DNA of 64,000 nt from Salinibacter altiplanensis (GCF_002894645.1 NZ_NCQY01000009.1:128433-192432), one strand, 5' to 3'; positions 1-8,507 are shown, counted from the first letter of the stretch. The notes: generated from the letters alone by a model not told the origin. A program made the numbers and translations.

Positions 1-857
1 GGATTCGCGACGTGCCGTGGGTCTTCGAGGTGCAGGACCTCTGGCCCGCATTTCCCATTCAGATGGGTGCGGTGCCGAACGTCGGCCTGCCGAGGCTGCT
101 ACGGTGGGGAGAAGCGGCGCTGTACCGGAGCGCAGCAGAGGTCGTGACCGTCTCGCCCGACATGGAGCAGCACGTCCGCGTCCAAGCCCCCTCCGCGTCG
201 GTGACAACGCTGCCGTATGGGGCCGATCCGGCAGTCCTGGACACTGTCGATGAGAACCGTGTCCTGACGGAGCCCCTGTCCCGCGATCGACGCTTCCTCG
301 TGCTCTACGCCGGCACGTTTGGCCGCGCGAACGCGATTCCGACGCTGCTCGACGCGGCCCGCCGTCTCGTCGACGGTCGGTCGGACGTGCTCGTGGCTCT
401 TGCCGGACGGGGCCACCATGCCCCTCTCGTGGAGCAGGCAGCCCGCCGACACGACGCTATTCGTCGGCTTTCGCCCCGTCCCTACCCCGATACCCTCGCG
501 CTGTTCGAGCACGCCGACCTGTCGCTCATCCCCTTCCGCGATCGTCCCGTGCTGGCCGCCAACGCGCCCAGCAAGTTTTTCGATAGCCTCGCCACGGGGA
601 CCCCCGTCGTGGTCACGAACCCTGGGTGGACCCGGCGGTTTGTGGAGCGGCACGGTTGCGGGTGGTCCGTGCCGCCCGAGTCGCCCGGCGCCCTCGCCGA
701 CCGCGTTCGGGCCGTCCTCGCCTCCCCCAAGGCCCGCCGCCAGGCCGGCCAGAACGCCCGCGCCGCGGCGCGGCGCTGCTTCAATCGGGACGCGATGCTC
801 AACCGGTACACGTCCCTCATAGAGACCGCCGCCGGTCTCGCCTCAAACCGGGGGTAG
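1..857 (+). CDS. Glycosyltransferase family 4 (5'-truncated by window edge)
   Basis: The reading frame is already open at base 3 and reaches a TAG at 857, so about 284 C-terminal residues are visible and the N-terminal acceptor-domain start is missing. The segment VFEVQDLWP near the left edge is typical of WbuB-like GT4 enzymes (the post-beta-strand 'D-x-WP' region). A GT-B donor domain follows, with 'VLYAGTFGRANAIPTLLDAA' and a C-terminal 'APSKFFDSLATGTPVVV' nucleotide-sugar binding stretch. It probably transfers a sugar from an NDP-sugar onto a lipid-linked or capsule/O-antigen intermediate on the cytoplasmic face. The CapD-like gene 46 bases downstream on the same strand supports a surface-polysaccharide locus. 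Donor and acceptor cannot be read from sequence. Confidence 0.85.
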   Translation, partial: IRDVPWVFEVQDLWPAFPIQMGAVPNVGLPRLLRWGEAALYRSAAEVVTVSPDMEQHVRVQAPSASVTTLPYGADPAVLDTVDENRVLTEPLSRDRRFLVLYAGTFGRANAIPTLLDAARRLVDGRSDVLVALAGRGHHAPLVEQAARRHDAIRRLSPRPYPDTLALFEHADLSLIPFRDRPVLAANAPSKFFDSLATGTPVVVTNPGWTRRFVERHGCGWSVPPESPGALADRVRAVLASPKARRQAGQNARAAARRCFNRDAMLNRYTSLIETAAGLASNRG

Positions 858-903
858 GATCGTTTCCACCAGGGGGCAGAGGGATTTTCGGAATCACCAG
901 TCC

Positions 904-2490
904 GTGTGTTGTCTTATGCCTGTCTCTCGTTCTGCCCCCGAGCACACCACCGCTGAGGCACGGCTGCGGGAGTGGGGCCCTCTTTTCTTGGCCCTCCCGG
1001 ACGCGCTGCTCGTGTACGGGAGCCTGCTTCTCGGGCGCATGCTTCACGCCGGGGACGAGAGCCTCTCGCACGGGACAGAAGGCGCAACGGCCTCCCTCCT
1101 CGTGCTGGGCGTGTACGGCGCCGCACTGGGCGCCAGCGGCATTTACCGCCTCTCGCCCCGACGGGTGCACCTGTCGGACCTATGGCGCGTAGGGATGTGG
1201 CTCGTTGGGGCATGGGGGGGCATGGCCCTCACCCACGTGGTCGCTCCGGCCACAGCCCCCCCGCCCAGCGTCCTCGCAGTGCCGGGCCTCCTGGCCCCGG
1301 TCGGGATTCTTGGGCTCCGGGTGGGGTGCCGCGGGCTTCTTGCCATGAGCTGCTCCACCCCCACCAGGTCGTCTCCCGACCCTCCCCCCTCCGGCTTGGA
1401 CCTGAGCGACCTCGTGCCCCGGGAGCCAGGAGCCGTAGACCGAACCGCCCTGGAGGCCGTGCTGTCCGGCCGCACTGTGCTCGTCACGGGCGCCGGCGGC
1501 TCCATCGGATCGGAGCTGAGCCGACAGCTGCTGGCCCTAGAGCCGTCCCGGGTCGTGCTCGTCGATGTGAGCGAGCGCACCCTCTACCGACTCGAACGCA
1601 CCCTCCAAGCCAACGGGGACCGCAACGGACTGGACCTGTGCATGGCCGACGTGCGAGATGCCCCTCGCATGGACGCCCTTCTTGCCCACCACCGGCCCGA
1701 CGTGGTAATCCACGCGGCGGCCTACAAGCACGTGCCCCTCATGGAGCGTCACCCCGTGGAGGCGTTCCACAACAACACCCAGGCCTCCGTCCAGCTTCTC
1801 CAGCTCTGCGAGCAGCACGCGGTCGACCGGTTCATCTTCGTGTCCACCGACAAGGCCGTCCACCCGTCGAGCGTACTCGGGACGACCAAGCGGCTGGCCG
1901 AGTGGTACGTGCGCACCGGTTCGGGGCCGATGCGGTGCACGACGGTGCGCTTCGGGAACGTGTTCGGGACGGAAGGGGGCGTGGTGCCCCGGTTCGAAGA
2001 AAAGCTTGCCGCGGGCGAACCGCTTCCCGTCACCCACCCGGACATGGAGCGTTACTTCATGAGCCGGACGGAGGCCTGCGGGCTCATCCTGCATACCCTT
2101 CTCCTCGACGCTGCGCCCACCTACAGCTTTCGGATGGGCGATCCCATTCGCATCGAGTGGCTAGCAAAACGGTTTGTCCGTCACTGGGCCCCACACGTCA
2201 ACCCCGAGACAATGATCGAGTACGTGGGGCGACGTCCCGGCGAGAAGCTCAGCGAACGGCTCGTGCGAGACGATGAGACGGTGCACGCCACCGAGCACCC
2301 GAACATCCTCGGGCTGGAGGGGCCGGTGCCGTACCGCCGCGCTGTGCTCAACGCCCACCTCCAGCGGCTGCGGTCGGCCGCAGTGACCCCACACACGCCT
2401 CACGCCCACCTGCGGCATCTGCTCCTCGAAGCCCGTCCTGACGACGGCCGGCGTCGGACGAACGGCGCACGGGCCTCCCTCAACCCGTAG
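904..2490 (+). CDS. CapD/WbpM-like nucleotide-sugar 4,6-dehydratase, short membrane form
   Basis: The protein has 528 residues. Residues about 25-145 carry three or four hydrophobic segments, followed by an SDR Rossmann domain with the NAD(P) motif TGAGGSIG near 195 and the STDKAV catalytic strand near 315. The family (WbpM, PglF, CapD) makes 4-keto-6-deoxy sugars from UDP-GlcNAc for capsule, O-antigen or protein glycans. Two oddities stand out. WbpM-type proteins are about 600-670 residues with an extra Rossmann-like domain between the membrane part and the SDR domain; that domain is nearly absent here. The Met that follows the T-D-K triad in WbpM (V-M-G-x-x-K) is Leu here (V-L-G-T-T-K). It lies just after a GT4 gene, probably in the same operon. 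The ATG at 904 could be replaced by the ATG at 916. Confidence 0.85.
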   Translation: MCCLMPVSRSAPEHTTAEARLREWGPLFLALPDALLVYGSLLLGRMLHAGDESLSHGTEGATASLLVLGVYGAALGASGIYRLSPRRVHLSDLWRVGMWLVGAWGGMALTHVVAPATAPPPSVLAVPGLLAPVGILGLRVGCRGLLAMSCSTPTRSSPDPPPSGLDLSDLVPREPGAVDRTALEAVLSGRTVLVTGAGGSIGSELSRQLLALEPSRVVLVDVSERTLYRLERTLQANGDRNGLDLCMADVRDAPRMDALLAHHRPDVVIHAAAYKHVPLMERHPVEAFHNNTQASVQLLQLCEQHAVDRFIFVSTDKAVHPSSVLGTTKRLAEWYVRTGSGPMRCTTVRFGNVFGTEGGVVPRFEEKLAAGEPLPVTHPDMERYFMSRTEACGLILHTLLLDAAPTYSFRMGDPIRIEWLAKRFVRHWAPHVNPETMIEYVGRRPGEKLSERLVRDDETVHATEHPNILGLEGPVPYRRAVLNAHLQRLRSAAVTPHTPHAHLRHLLLEARPDDGRRRTNGARASLNP

Positions 2491-2575
2491 TCGGGACGCA
2501 GGCTACACCACCGCCGTCTTCGAGGATGCCGGCCTCCCGGCCCACACAAGCAGAAACCGCGCCCACGTCCTCCCT

Positions 2576-2598
2576 TTCCTGGGCAACGTTCCCAGGAA
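2576..2598. terminator. Stem-loop after the CapD-like gene, possible terminator
   Basis: An 8-bp perfect stem (TTCCTGGG / CCCAGGAA) with a 7-base loop lies 86 bases past the stop codon of the CapD-like gene. It has no U-tract, so intrinsic termination is uncertain. The rest of 2491-2723 shows nothing else that I can name. Confidence 0.35.
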
Positions 2599-2723
2599 CC
2601 GCCCGGTCGGACAGCCCCCGGAAGAGGCAATAATTTCGCCTTCGTTGAGGTGCAGGACGCTGGTATCGGTTTGGTTACGATTTTTCAGAACCATGCCCTC
2701 GCGACGGTGGGTTTTCGGGGACG

Positions 2724-3326
2724 TTGCCGTCAACTCCAAAACATGTCCACGTCCCTGTGGTCCCTGACTTTCTGCTGCCCGAGTGGGTGCCCAACGCGCA
2801 CCCGCTCATCGTGCACTTTCCCATTGCCCTGATCTTCGTGTCCTTGGCCGCCGACGCACTCGCCCTGTGGCTGGGAGATCAGTGGGAAACGGGGCGGGAG
2901 GTCGCGACGGGGCTCTACGCGGCGACGGGGCTGAGCACGGTCGTCAGTTATTACAGCGGCACCTGGGCGATCGACACAGTGCCGATCGTCACGCCCGGGG
3001 CCGCCCAGACCCTGTCGACGCACTCGTTCTGGGCGTGGTATACGATGGCCTCCACGAGCGGATACGCCCTGCTCCGGACCGCCGGGCTGTTTGTGTCTCG
3101 GGTCCGCGCCCGACGATCCGCCCACCTCGTCCTGTTCGTTCTCGGACTGGGAACCCTGTACCCAATGTACGAAACCGGCGAGAACGGCGGCGCCATGGTG
3201 TACAAGCGGGGCGTGGGGGTCACCCGCATTCAGGAGGTGCCGCCCTCGTCTTCCCCTGCCCAGGACTCCACGCGGCGGGACACCGTACAGGCCGCCGAGC
3301 CGACGCCACGCACCGAGGCGCCGTAG
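2724..3326 (+). CDS. DUF2231-type integral membrane protein
   Basis: About 200 residues with four predicted membrane helices. The family-typical 'HPLIVHFPIAL' motif opens helix 1, and a conserved 'G-x-x-G-G-x-M-V-Y-x-x-G' stretch follows the last helix near residue 155. A polar Ser/Thr/Pro-rich tail of about 35 residues ends the protein. DUF2231 proteins are inner-membrane proteins of unknown function, often next to haem or redox genes; none is evident here. The start is unclear: no good ATG is in frame, a TTG at 2724 is used here, and a GTG at 2757 is equally possible. It converges on the E1 gene with only 15 bases between the two stop codons. Confidence 0.75.
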   Translation: MPSTPKHVHVPVVPDFLLPEWVPNAHPLIVHFPIALIFVSLAADALALWLGDQWETGREVATGLYAATGLSTVVSYYSGTWAIDTVPIVTPGAAQTLSTHSFWAWYTMASTSGYALLRTAGLFVSRVRARRSAHLVLFVLGLGTLYPMYETGENGGAMVYKRGVGVTRIQEVPPSSSPAQDSTRRDTVQAAEPTPRTEAP

Positions 3327-3341
3327 CGCCTCCGAAGAAGC

Positions 3342-5618
3342 CTAGAATGCGGCGAGGTCACGAGCCGCTTTCAGGATCCCTTCGTCGCTCGGCAGTACGG
3401 CCCGCTCCAGGTCGTGAGCGAACGGAATCGGCGTAAATTCGCCCGCCACGCGGCGGACAGGAGCGTCGAGGTGCGTGAACGCGTCGTCGGCGATCTGGGC
3501 GCAGAGCTCGGCGCCAAACCCGATGAATTCGTGGTCCTCGTAGACGACGAGCGCGCGGTTCGTCTTTCGGACCGACTCCAGGATCGTCTCCGAGTCGAGC
3601 GGCACGATGGTGCGCAGGTCGACGACCTCTACGTCCACGCCCTCCTGCTCCAGCTCCTGCGCCGCGTTGAGCGACTTCTGGGCCATCATGCCATAGGTGA
3701 TGATCGTCAGGTCCGATCCCTCGCGGGCGATGCGCGCCTCGCCGAAGGGAAGCGTGTAGTCTTCCGGGGGCCTGGGGGTGCGGGCCGACGCGGCGCGGTA
3801 GAGTGCCTTGTGCTCCAGAAACAGCACCGGGTCTTCCGAGCGAATGGCGGTGGCGAGAAGGCCCTTCGCGTCGGCGGCCGTGGAGGGGAGGGCCACCTTT
3901 AGGCCGGGCGTGTGGCCGAAGATCGATTCGACGTTCTGCGAGTGGCACAGGCCCCCGTGGATGTAGCCCCCACAGGGCACGCGGACGACCATCGGACAGC
4001 TCCACTGCCCGTCCGAGCGATAGCGAAAGGGCGCCACCTGATTGCGCAGCTGCTGCATCGCCGGCCAGATGTAGTCGGCAAACTGGATCTCGACGACCGG
4101 CGTGAACCCGCTCGCGGCGTAGCCCACCGCGGTGCCAATAATGGATCCCTCGGCCAGGGGCGAGTTGAAGCAGCGATCCTCACCAAACTCGTCGGTGAGA
4201 TCCTTGGTCGCAGTAAAGACCCCGCCCTTATCGCCCGCGACATCTTCGCCGTAGACAACAATCGACTCGTCACGCGCCATCTCCTCCTTGAGCGTACGGT
4301 TGATGGCGTCGACCATGACCGTCGGCTCGGCGTCTTCGTCGAGGTCGTCCTCAGAGTTGTATTCAAGATCGAGATCGCCCTCGAAGAAGACGTGGTCGGA
4401 GGCCGTCTCGGCAGCGGGATCGTCCTGTTGCTTGACCCATTCAGTGGCCTCGTTGACCTCTTCGTGGACCTCTTCCTGCAGGGCCTCCGCGTCTTCCCTC
4501 GTCAGGGTGCCCTCGTCGATGAGGGTTTCTTGTAGGCGATCGATGGGATCGATCTTGCGGTCGGCCTCCAGCTCGTCGGGCGTGCGGTACTTGGTGTGGT
4601 CGTCCGAAGAGGAGTGGGGCAGCAGGCGCACCACGTCGGCCACGAGACAGACCGGCCCGTTGCCCTCGCGGATGTGTCGGATGGCGGCCTGCGCGGCGGA
4701 GGCGCTGGCGAAGAAGTCGGTCCCGTCTACGCGCATCCGGCTGAGGCCTTCGTAGCCCGCGGTCAGCTTGTACGGGGTCCCGCCCGCCGTCTGCTCCTCA
4801 ATGGGAACGCTGATGGCGTACTTGTTGTCCTGAACCAAAAACAGGGCGGGCGCCTGCTCGCGGGCTGCCCAGTTGAGGGCCTCGTGGAAGTCGCCCTGCG
4901 AGGTGGCCCCGTCGCCGCACGAGATGTATACGTAGTTGTCCTCCCCGCGCTGCTGGATTCCAAACCCGAACCCAACCCCGGGGTTGAACTGCGCCCCGAC
5001 CGAGGAGGCCGTCGTCATTACATTGAGATGCTTCAGGCCGAAGTGCTCCGGCATTTGGCGTCCCCCCGAGTTCGGGTCGTCGGCCTTCGCAAGATGGGCA
5101 AGCAGGGCCTCTTTCGTCGTCATTCCGAGAGAGAGCGCCATGCACAGGTCCCGGTAGTAGAAACAGAACCAGTCGTGGCCGGGCCCCTCTCCGGGCCGTG
5201 AATAGCGGCCAATTGCCGACTGCACGGCCTCGTGCCCGGCACACCCGATGTGGAAGTGCCCCTTGCCCTGCTTGATCAGCGTCATCATCTTCTCGTCCAG
5301 CCGCCGCGAGAGCATCATCGTCCGAAGCCGCCGCCGCAAATCATCGGGCTCAAAATCTGCGGGCGACAGTTCGTCGATCGCGATCGACCCGTCCGACCTG
5401 ATGGACGGAATCTGAGGAATGGCCGCGTGGCCGTCTCCATGCATGCTCTCGGCCGGACGTTCCTCTGCGACGGCCTCCACGGCCTCTTTCCCGTCGGGGG
5501 ACGAGGGAGGATCCGGCAGCTCCGGCTCCGTCGATTCAGCCTCCGGGACGCCCGACGACGCATTCGTCTGAGGATCGAGGTCCGAGTCGTTTGTGTCTTG
5601 CATCTCGGGTGTAGCCAT
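3342..5618 (-). CDS. Fused E1alpha-E1beta branched-chain 2-oxoacid dehydrogenase
   Basis: A 758-residue thiamine-diphosphate enzyme with both E1 chains on one polypeptide. An acidic low-complexity leader (about 75 residues) precedes the alpha part. The alpha part has the ThDP motif GDGATSQGDFHEALNWAA, GRQMPEH near the active site and the loop HSSSDDHTKYR, which resembles 2-oxoisovalerate rather than pyruvate dehydrogenases. A Glu/Asp-rich linker leads to the beta part, with GEDVAGDKGGVF, 'SPLAEGSIIGTAVGYA' and 'VPCGGYIHGGLCHSQ'. The reaction is oxidative decarboxylation of branched-chain 2-oxoacids onto lipoyl-E2. No E2 or E3 gene is in the window. The ATG at 5618 was chosen because upstream residues match nothing; the ATG at 5603 is an alternative. 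Pyruvate specificity cannot be excluded. Confidence 0.88.
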   Translation of the reverse strand: MATPEMQDTNDSDLDPQTNASSGVPEAESTEPELPDPPSSPDGKEAVEAVAEERPAESMHGDGHAAIPQIPSIRSDGSIAIDELSPADFEPDDLRRRLRTMMLSRRLDEKMMTLIKQGKGHFHIGCAGHEAVQSAIGRYSRPGEGPGHDWFCFYYRDLCMALSLGMTTKEALLAHLAKADDPNSGGRQMPEHFGLKHLNVMTTASSVGAQFNPGVGFGFGIQQRGEDNYVYISCGDGATSQGDFHEALNWAAREQAPALFLVQDNKYAISVPIEEQTAGGTPYKLTAGYEGLSRMRVDGTDFFASASAAQAAIRHIREGNGPVCLVADVVRLLPHSSSDDHTKYRTPDELEADRKIDPIDRLQETLIDEGTLTREDAEALQEEVHEEVNEATEWVKQQDDPAAETASDHVFFEGDLDLEYNSEDDLDEDAEPTVMVDAINRTLKEEMARDESIVVYGEDVAGDKGGVFTATKDLTDEFGEDRCFNSPLAEGSIIGTAVGYAASGFTPVVEIQFADYIWPAMQQLRNQVAPFRYRSDGQWSCPMVVRVPCGGYIHGGLCHSQNVESIFGHTPGLKVALPSTAADAKGLLATAIRSEDPVLFLEHKALYRAASARTPRPPEDYTLPFGEARIAREGSDLTIITYGMMAQKSLNAAQELEQEGVDVEVVDLRTIVPLDSETILESVRKTNRALVVYEDHEFIGFGAELCAQIADDAFTHLDAPVRRVAGEFTPIPFAHDLERAVLPSDEGILKAARDLAAF

Positions 5619-5767
5619 TGGTCGAAGCCAGCTAGATGAGTCGACACGGCATCGAGCGCCAAAGGATCCTCCATCGCCGCCCATCGCCCTCGAAGCCCCC
5701 CTGTGCACAGATCCCCGCCGCCCCGTCACGCCTGCACACGCAGGCACAATGATCGGTTGCACCCTGA

Positions 5768-6031
5768 GAAGCTGTTTGGCAGACGTTCTGTGGCCACCCC
5801 GACGAGTCCTTGGTCGCTGTGCTCCCAGCGCTGCGACTTCGTGGTTCTCGCGCAAAAAGTCTTCTGCACTCGCCTGGTAGCTCACCACGGGCATGACCTC
5901 GCTCCTGCTCGGCCCCCGCTACAAGGCTCGCTTGGGCACCCTTTTGCGACGTCGCCCACTGTGTTTATTCGGCTGGGCCTCGTCAGTCGCTACGCTCGTG
6001 TCGGCTGAGCATCAATCCACCAAACAGCTTT
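5768..6031 (+). repeat. Interspersed inverted-end repeat, copy A (long form)
   Basis: The 264-bp element is bounded by GAAGCTGTTTGG on the left and CCAAACAGCTTT on the right. It matches the reverse complement of 55316-55476 over nearly its whole length, with blocks such as GGCAGACGTTCTGTGGCC, TGCGACTT, 'CTTGGGCACC', 'CGCCCACTGTGT' and 'CATCAATCCACCAAACAGCTT' shared in the same order. Three extra segments are present only in this copy: 36 bp at 5796-5831, 33 bp at 5883-5915 and about 35 bp within 5965-6001. No transposase lies inside, so it looks like a MITE-like or REP-like non-autonomous repeat. Confidence 0.85.
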
Positions 6032-6054
6032 TGAAAGCGCTTCCGAACAAAGAG

Positions 6055-6094
6055 TACACTGAGGAGGAGCTGAGCGCTCAGCATGTTCAGTGTA
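6055..6094. terminator. Nested stem-loop downstream of the histidine kinase
   Basis: Outer arms TACACTGA and TCAGTGTA pair perfectly. They enclose the 14-bp perfect palindrome GCTGAGCGCTCAGC (6069-6082). It lies about 100 bases past the kinase stop codon on the minus strand and is followed there by a T-rich stretch (CTCTTTGTT). It may end the regulator-kinase transcript. A protein-binding palindrome is the alternative. Confidence 0.45.
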
Positions 6095-6190
6095 TGAAAT
6101 TCCTCAGTCTACAGAAAGATTCTTCTGCGAAGACCTGGCGAGGATCCAGGGGGTTGGGCACAGCCCCCAAAGGCCGAGCCCGGCCGTGGG

Positions 6191-7651
6191 CTACGCCTCT
6201 ACGGCCTCCGGCTCGGGCTCGTGGGGAAGCTCAAACCAGAACCGGGTCCCACGTCCCTTGGTGCTCTCGACGTGGATGTCCTCGCCGTGGGCCTGCAGAA
6301 TCTGCTTCACGATGCTAAGCCCGAGCCCCGTTCCGCCGCTTTCGCGGGAGCGATCCGGGTCCACTCGGTAGAAGCGTTCGAAGATGCGGTCGAGGTGATC
6401 TTCGTCGATGCCCTGTCCCGTGTCCACGATTTCCACGCGGACCTTGTCGAGGCGCCGCTGCACCCGACACCGGACGGATCCACTGCCGGTGTAGGCGATC
6501 CCATTCTCGATGAGGTTGGTCAGCACCTGGCGGACGCGGGAGCGATCGGCATGGACGAAGAAGCGGGACACATCGGCCTCGAAGCCCAGGTCCTTTTCTT
6601 CGGCCTTCGGCCGCAGCATCTCGGCCACCTCGTCGATCAGGTCCTTCAGGTCAAACACCGACCGGTTGATGAGGTCTTCCCGGTACTCAAGCCGGGCGAT
6701 GTCGATGAGGTCGTTGAAGAGGTTCTGGAGGCGATTCAGGTTGGTCAGCGCCTTCTCGGAGTACATTTTTCGCTGCTCATTGTCGAGCCCGGGCGTTCCG
6801 AGGGCCTCCAGGTACCCGCTGATGGAGAAGATCGGGTTGCGGACCTCGTGGGAGACGTTGCCAATGAACTCGCTCTGCAGCCGGGTCATGCGCTCCAGCT
6901 CTTCGATCTTCTCCCGGAACGTGTCGGAGGCCCGGTTGAGGCTCTCGGCGAGGTCTTGAAACTCCGCCGCGCGGGACTCAACCCGAATTTTGCCGGTCAG
7001 CTCCCCCTCGGCCACCCGACGGGCCGTTTTGCTGATGTGCGTGAGGGGGGTCGTCACCTGGTAGGCCGCGATGAAGCTGCCGACGAGCGCCAGTATGAGC
7101 GCCAGAATCATGCCCAGCACGAGCACGACCTGAGAGCGCTGGGCAAGCCCGTACAGCGGCGGGGGGGACTGGCCCACCCGCACGATCAGGTTTGAGGAGG
7201 GGCGGTAGAGGGCCGCCAGGAAGAACCGCTCCCCGTCCTCGGGCTGCAGTCGTGCAAACCGGACCGTCGTCTCCATCTTGTTCTCGAGGGCCGACACATC
7301 AATCAGCGTGTCGGCCGGGACGGACCGGCCCGCCCGAGACGAAGGGTGGTAGGTCGTGTCGGAGGTCACGAGCGCAATGTCCAGGCCTCGCAGCTCCGTC
7401 AGGTTGTCCACGATGCGTCCCCGCCGAACCGGATCCGGCTCCTGCTCCACCTGGACCGCAATCCGGTTGGCCTGGTTGCGGAGCGTTTCCTGCATGGCCG
7501 TCCGCATCTCGCCCCGCAGGACCAGCATCACGTAGAGCCCCACCCCCACGACGGCCGTGCCCACGAACAGGGCAAACGTCAAGACCATCCAGGTCTGTGT
7601 TGAGGCCCGACGGGGCAGAAGCGCATCCTGAATTGACCGAGCAAGAGACAT
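6191..7651 (-). CDS. Membrane sensor histidine kinase
   Basis: About 486 residues. TM1 lies near 22-45, followed by a periplasmic sensing region of about 125 residues, TM2 near 174-197, a HAMP linker at 198-250, and a HisKA box with phospho-acceptor His268 in 'NVSHEVRNP'. The HATPase domain has N-box 'LTNLIENGIAY', G1 'DTGQGID', F-box 'FERFYRVD' and G2 'GGTGLGLS'. It should autophosphorylate and pass phosphate to the response regulator encoded 53 bases upstream on the same strand, in a PhoR/ResE-like arrangement. The ATG at 7651 is used; a GTG at 7678 would add nine residues. The signal sensed cannot be read from the sequence. Confidence 0.92.
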   Translation of the reverse strand: MSLARSIQDALLPRRASTQTWMVLTFALFVGTAVVGVGLYVMLVLRGEMRTAMQETLRNQANRIAVQVEQEPDPVRRGRIVDNLTELRGLDIALVTSDTTYHPSSRAGRSVPADTLIDVSALENKMETTVRFARLQPEDGERFFLAALYRPSSNLIVRVGQSPPPLYGLAQRSQVVLVLGMILALILALVGSFIAAYQVTTPLTHISKTARRVAEGELTGKIRVESRAAEFQDLAESLNRASDTFREKIEELERMTRLQSEFIGNVSHEVRNPIFSISGYLEALGTPGLDNEQRKMYSEKALTNLNRLQNLFNDLIDIARLEYREDLINRSVFDLKDLIDEVAEMLRPKAEEKDLGFEADVSRFFVHADRSRVRQVLTNLIENGIAYTGSGSVRCRVQRRLDKVRVEIVDTGQGIDEDHLDRIFERFYRVDPDRSRESGGTGLGLSIVKQILQAHGEDIHVESTKGRGTRFWFELPHEPEPEAVEA

Positions 7652-7704
7652 GCGGCGCAGCCAGAAGCCAACTCCCACAAATTAAATGCGCAACGCGGCA
7701 GGGG

Positions 7705-8418
7705 CTACGCTTCGGCCGACTCTTCCTCCTGCACGAACCGGTACCCGACGCCCCGAACCGTCTGGATGTGCTTGGCAAAGTCGCCCAGCTTCTCGCGCAG
7801 GTTCTTAATGTGGGCGTCGACAGTCCGCTCGGTTACCATCATGGCGTCTTTCCAGATGGTCTCCAGCAGCTGCTGGCGGGTGAAGGCCTTGCGGGGGTGG
7901 CGCACCAGGTAGCGAAGGAGCTCGAACTCCGTGAGCGTCAGGCCGAGGTCCTCCTCGTTCAATTCCGCACGATACTCGTCCTCATAAATCTTGAGGCCGT
8001 CGACCTCAAGAATGCTGCTTTCCTCCACACCGGAGCGCCGCAGTACGGCCTTCACGTGCGCCACGAGAACCTGCGGCGAGACCGGCTTCGTGAGATAGTC
8101 ATCGCCCCCCAGCATCAAGCCCTCGATCTGGTCTTCCTCTTCGGTCTTTGCGCTCAGGAAGACGATGGGAATTTCCTCGGTCTCGACGCGATCTCGGAGC
8201 TCTCTACAGACTTCGTAGCCGTCCACGCCGGGAAGCATGATGTCCAGCACAATCAAGTCGATTTTCCCCGAGGCCGTTTCGAGGGCCTCCTCGCCGTCGA
8301 AGGCCGTATGGACCGTGTATCCTTCTTCTTCAAGAAAGTGACCAACAACCTCAACAACATCTTTCTCATCGTCAACAACGAGAACATCAATGTCGCTAGG
8401 ATCGGCAGTAATAGGCAT
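7705..8418 (-). CDS. OmpR/PhoB-family response regulator
   Basis: 237 residues. The N-terminal receiver domain has the acidic pair 'VVDDEKD' near 15-19, phospho-acceptor Asp59 in 'LIVLDIMLPG', the switch Ser in 'FLSAKT' and Lys in 'YLTKP'. The C-terminal winged-helix DNA-binding domain (about 140-230) has the typical 'LTLTEFELLRYLVRHP' and 'TVDAHIKNLREKL' segments. It is the partner of the histidine kinase immediately downstream and probably acts as a transcription regulator of envelope or nutrient genes. No target sites are identifiable here. ATG start; the upstream sequence has no clear Shine-Dalgarno on this strand. Confidence 0.93.
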   Translation of the reverse strand: MPITADPSDIDVLVVDDEKDVVEVVGHFLEEEGYTVHTAFDGEEALETASGKIDLIVLDIMLPGVDGYEVCRELRDRVETEEIPIVFLSAKTEEEDQIEGLMLGGDDYLTKPVSPQVLVAHVKAVLRRSGVEESSILEVDGLKIYEDEYRAELNEEDLGLTLTEFELLRYLVRHPRKAFTRQQLLETIWKDAMMVTERTVDAHIKNLREKLGDFAKHIQTVRGVGYRFVQEEESAEA

Positions 8419-8507
8419 TGGTTATAAGGAGATTTATGAGTGGAAACAAAACTTTGTAAGTCGTTCTGGCTTCGGATCCGGAGAGAACATGTCATTCACC
8501 GCCGTGC

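Larger units (their letters stand above)
5619..6190. other. Gene-free interval holding a repeat element and hairpins
   Basis: This 572-bp gap separates the starts of the E1 transcript (minus strand) from the 3' end of the histidine kinase gene. It contains the 264-bp inverted-end repeat described separately (5768-6031), the nested stem-loop at 6055-6094, and a GGGGG/CCCCC hairpin around 6150-6170. Open frames here have no recognisable protein and share their translation with the repeat copy at 55.3 kb only because the DNA is similar. Confidence 0.7.

Noticed and set aside
5703-6008. Protein similarity between translated frames at 5.7-6.0 kb and 55.3-55.5 kb
   Set aside because: The similarity follows from DNA-level identity of the repeat copies. 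One of the indels breaks the frame, and copy A has a stop, so no conserved protein is implied.
8426-8459. AAGGAG followed by ATG and a seven-codon frame on the plus strand
   Set aside because: A perfect Shine-Dalgarno spacing, but the peptide is only seven residues and the region is the 5' UTR of the response regulator on the other strand. Probably chance.
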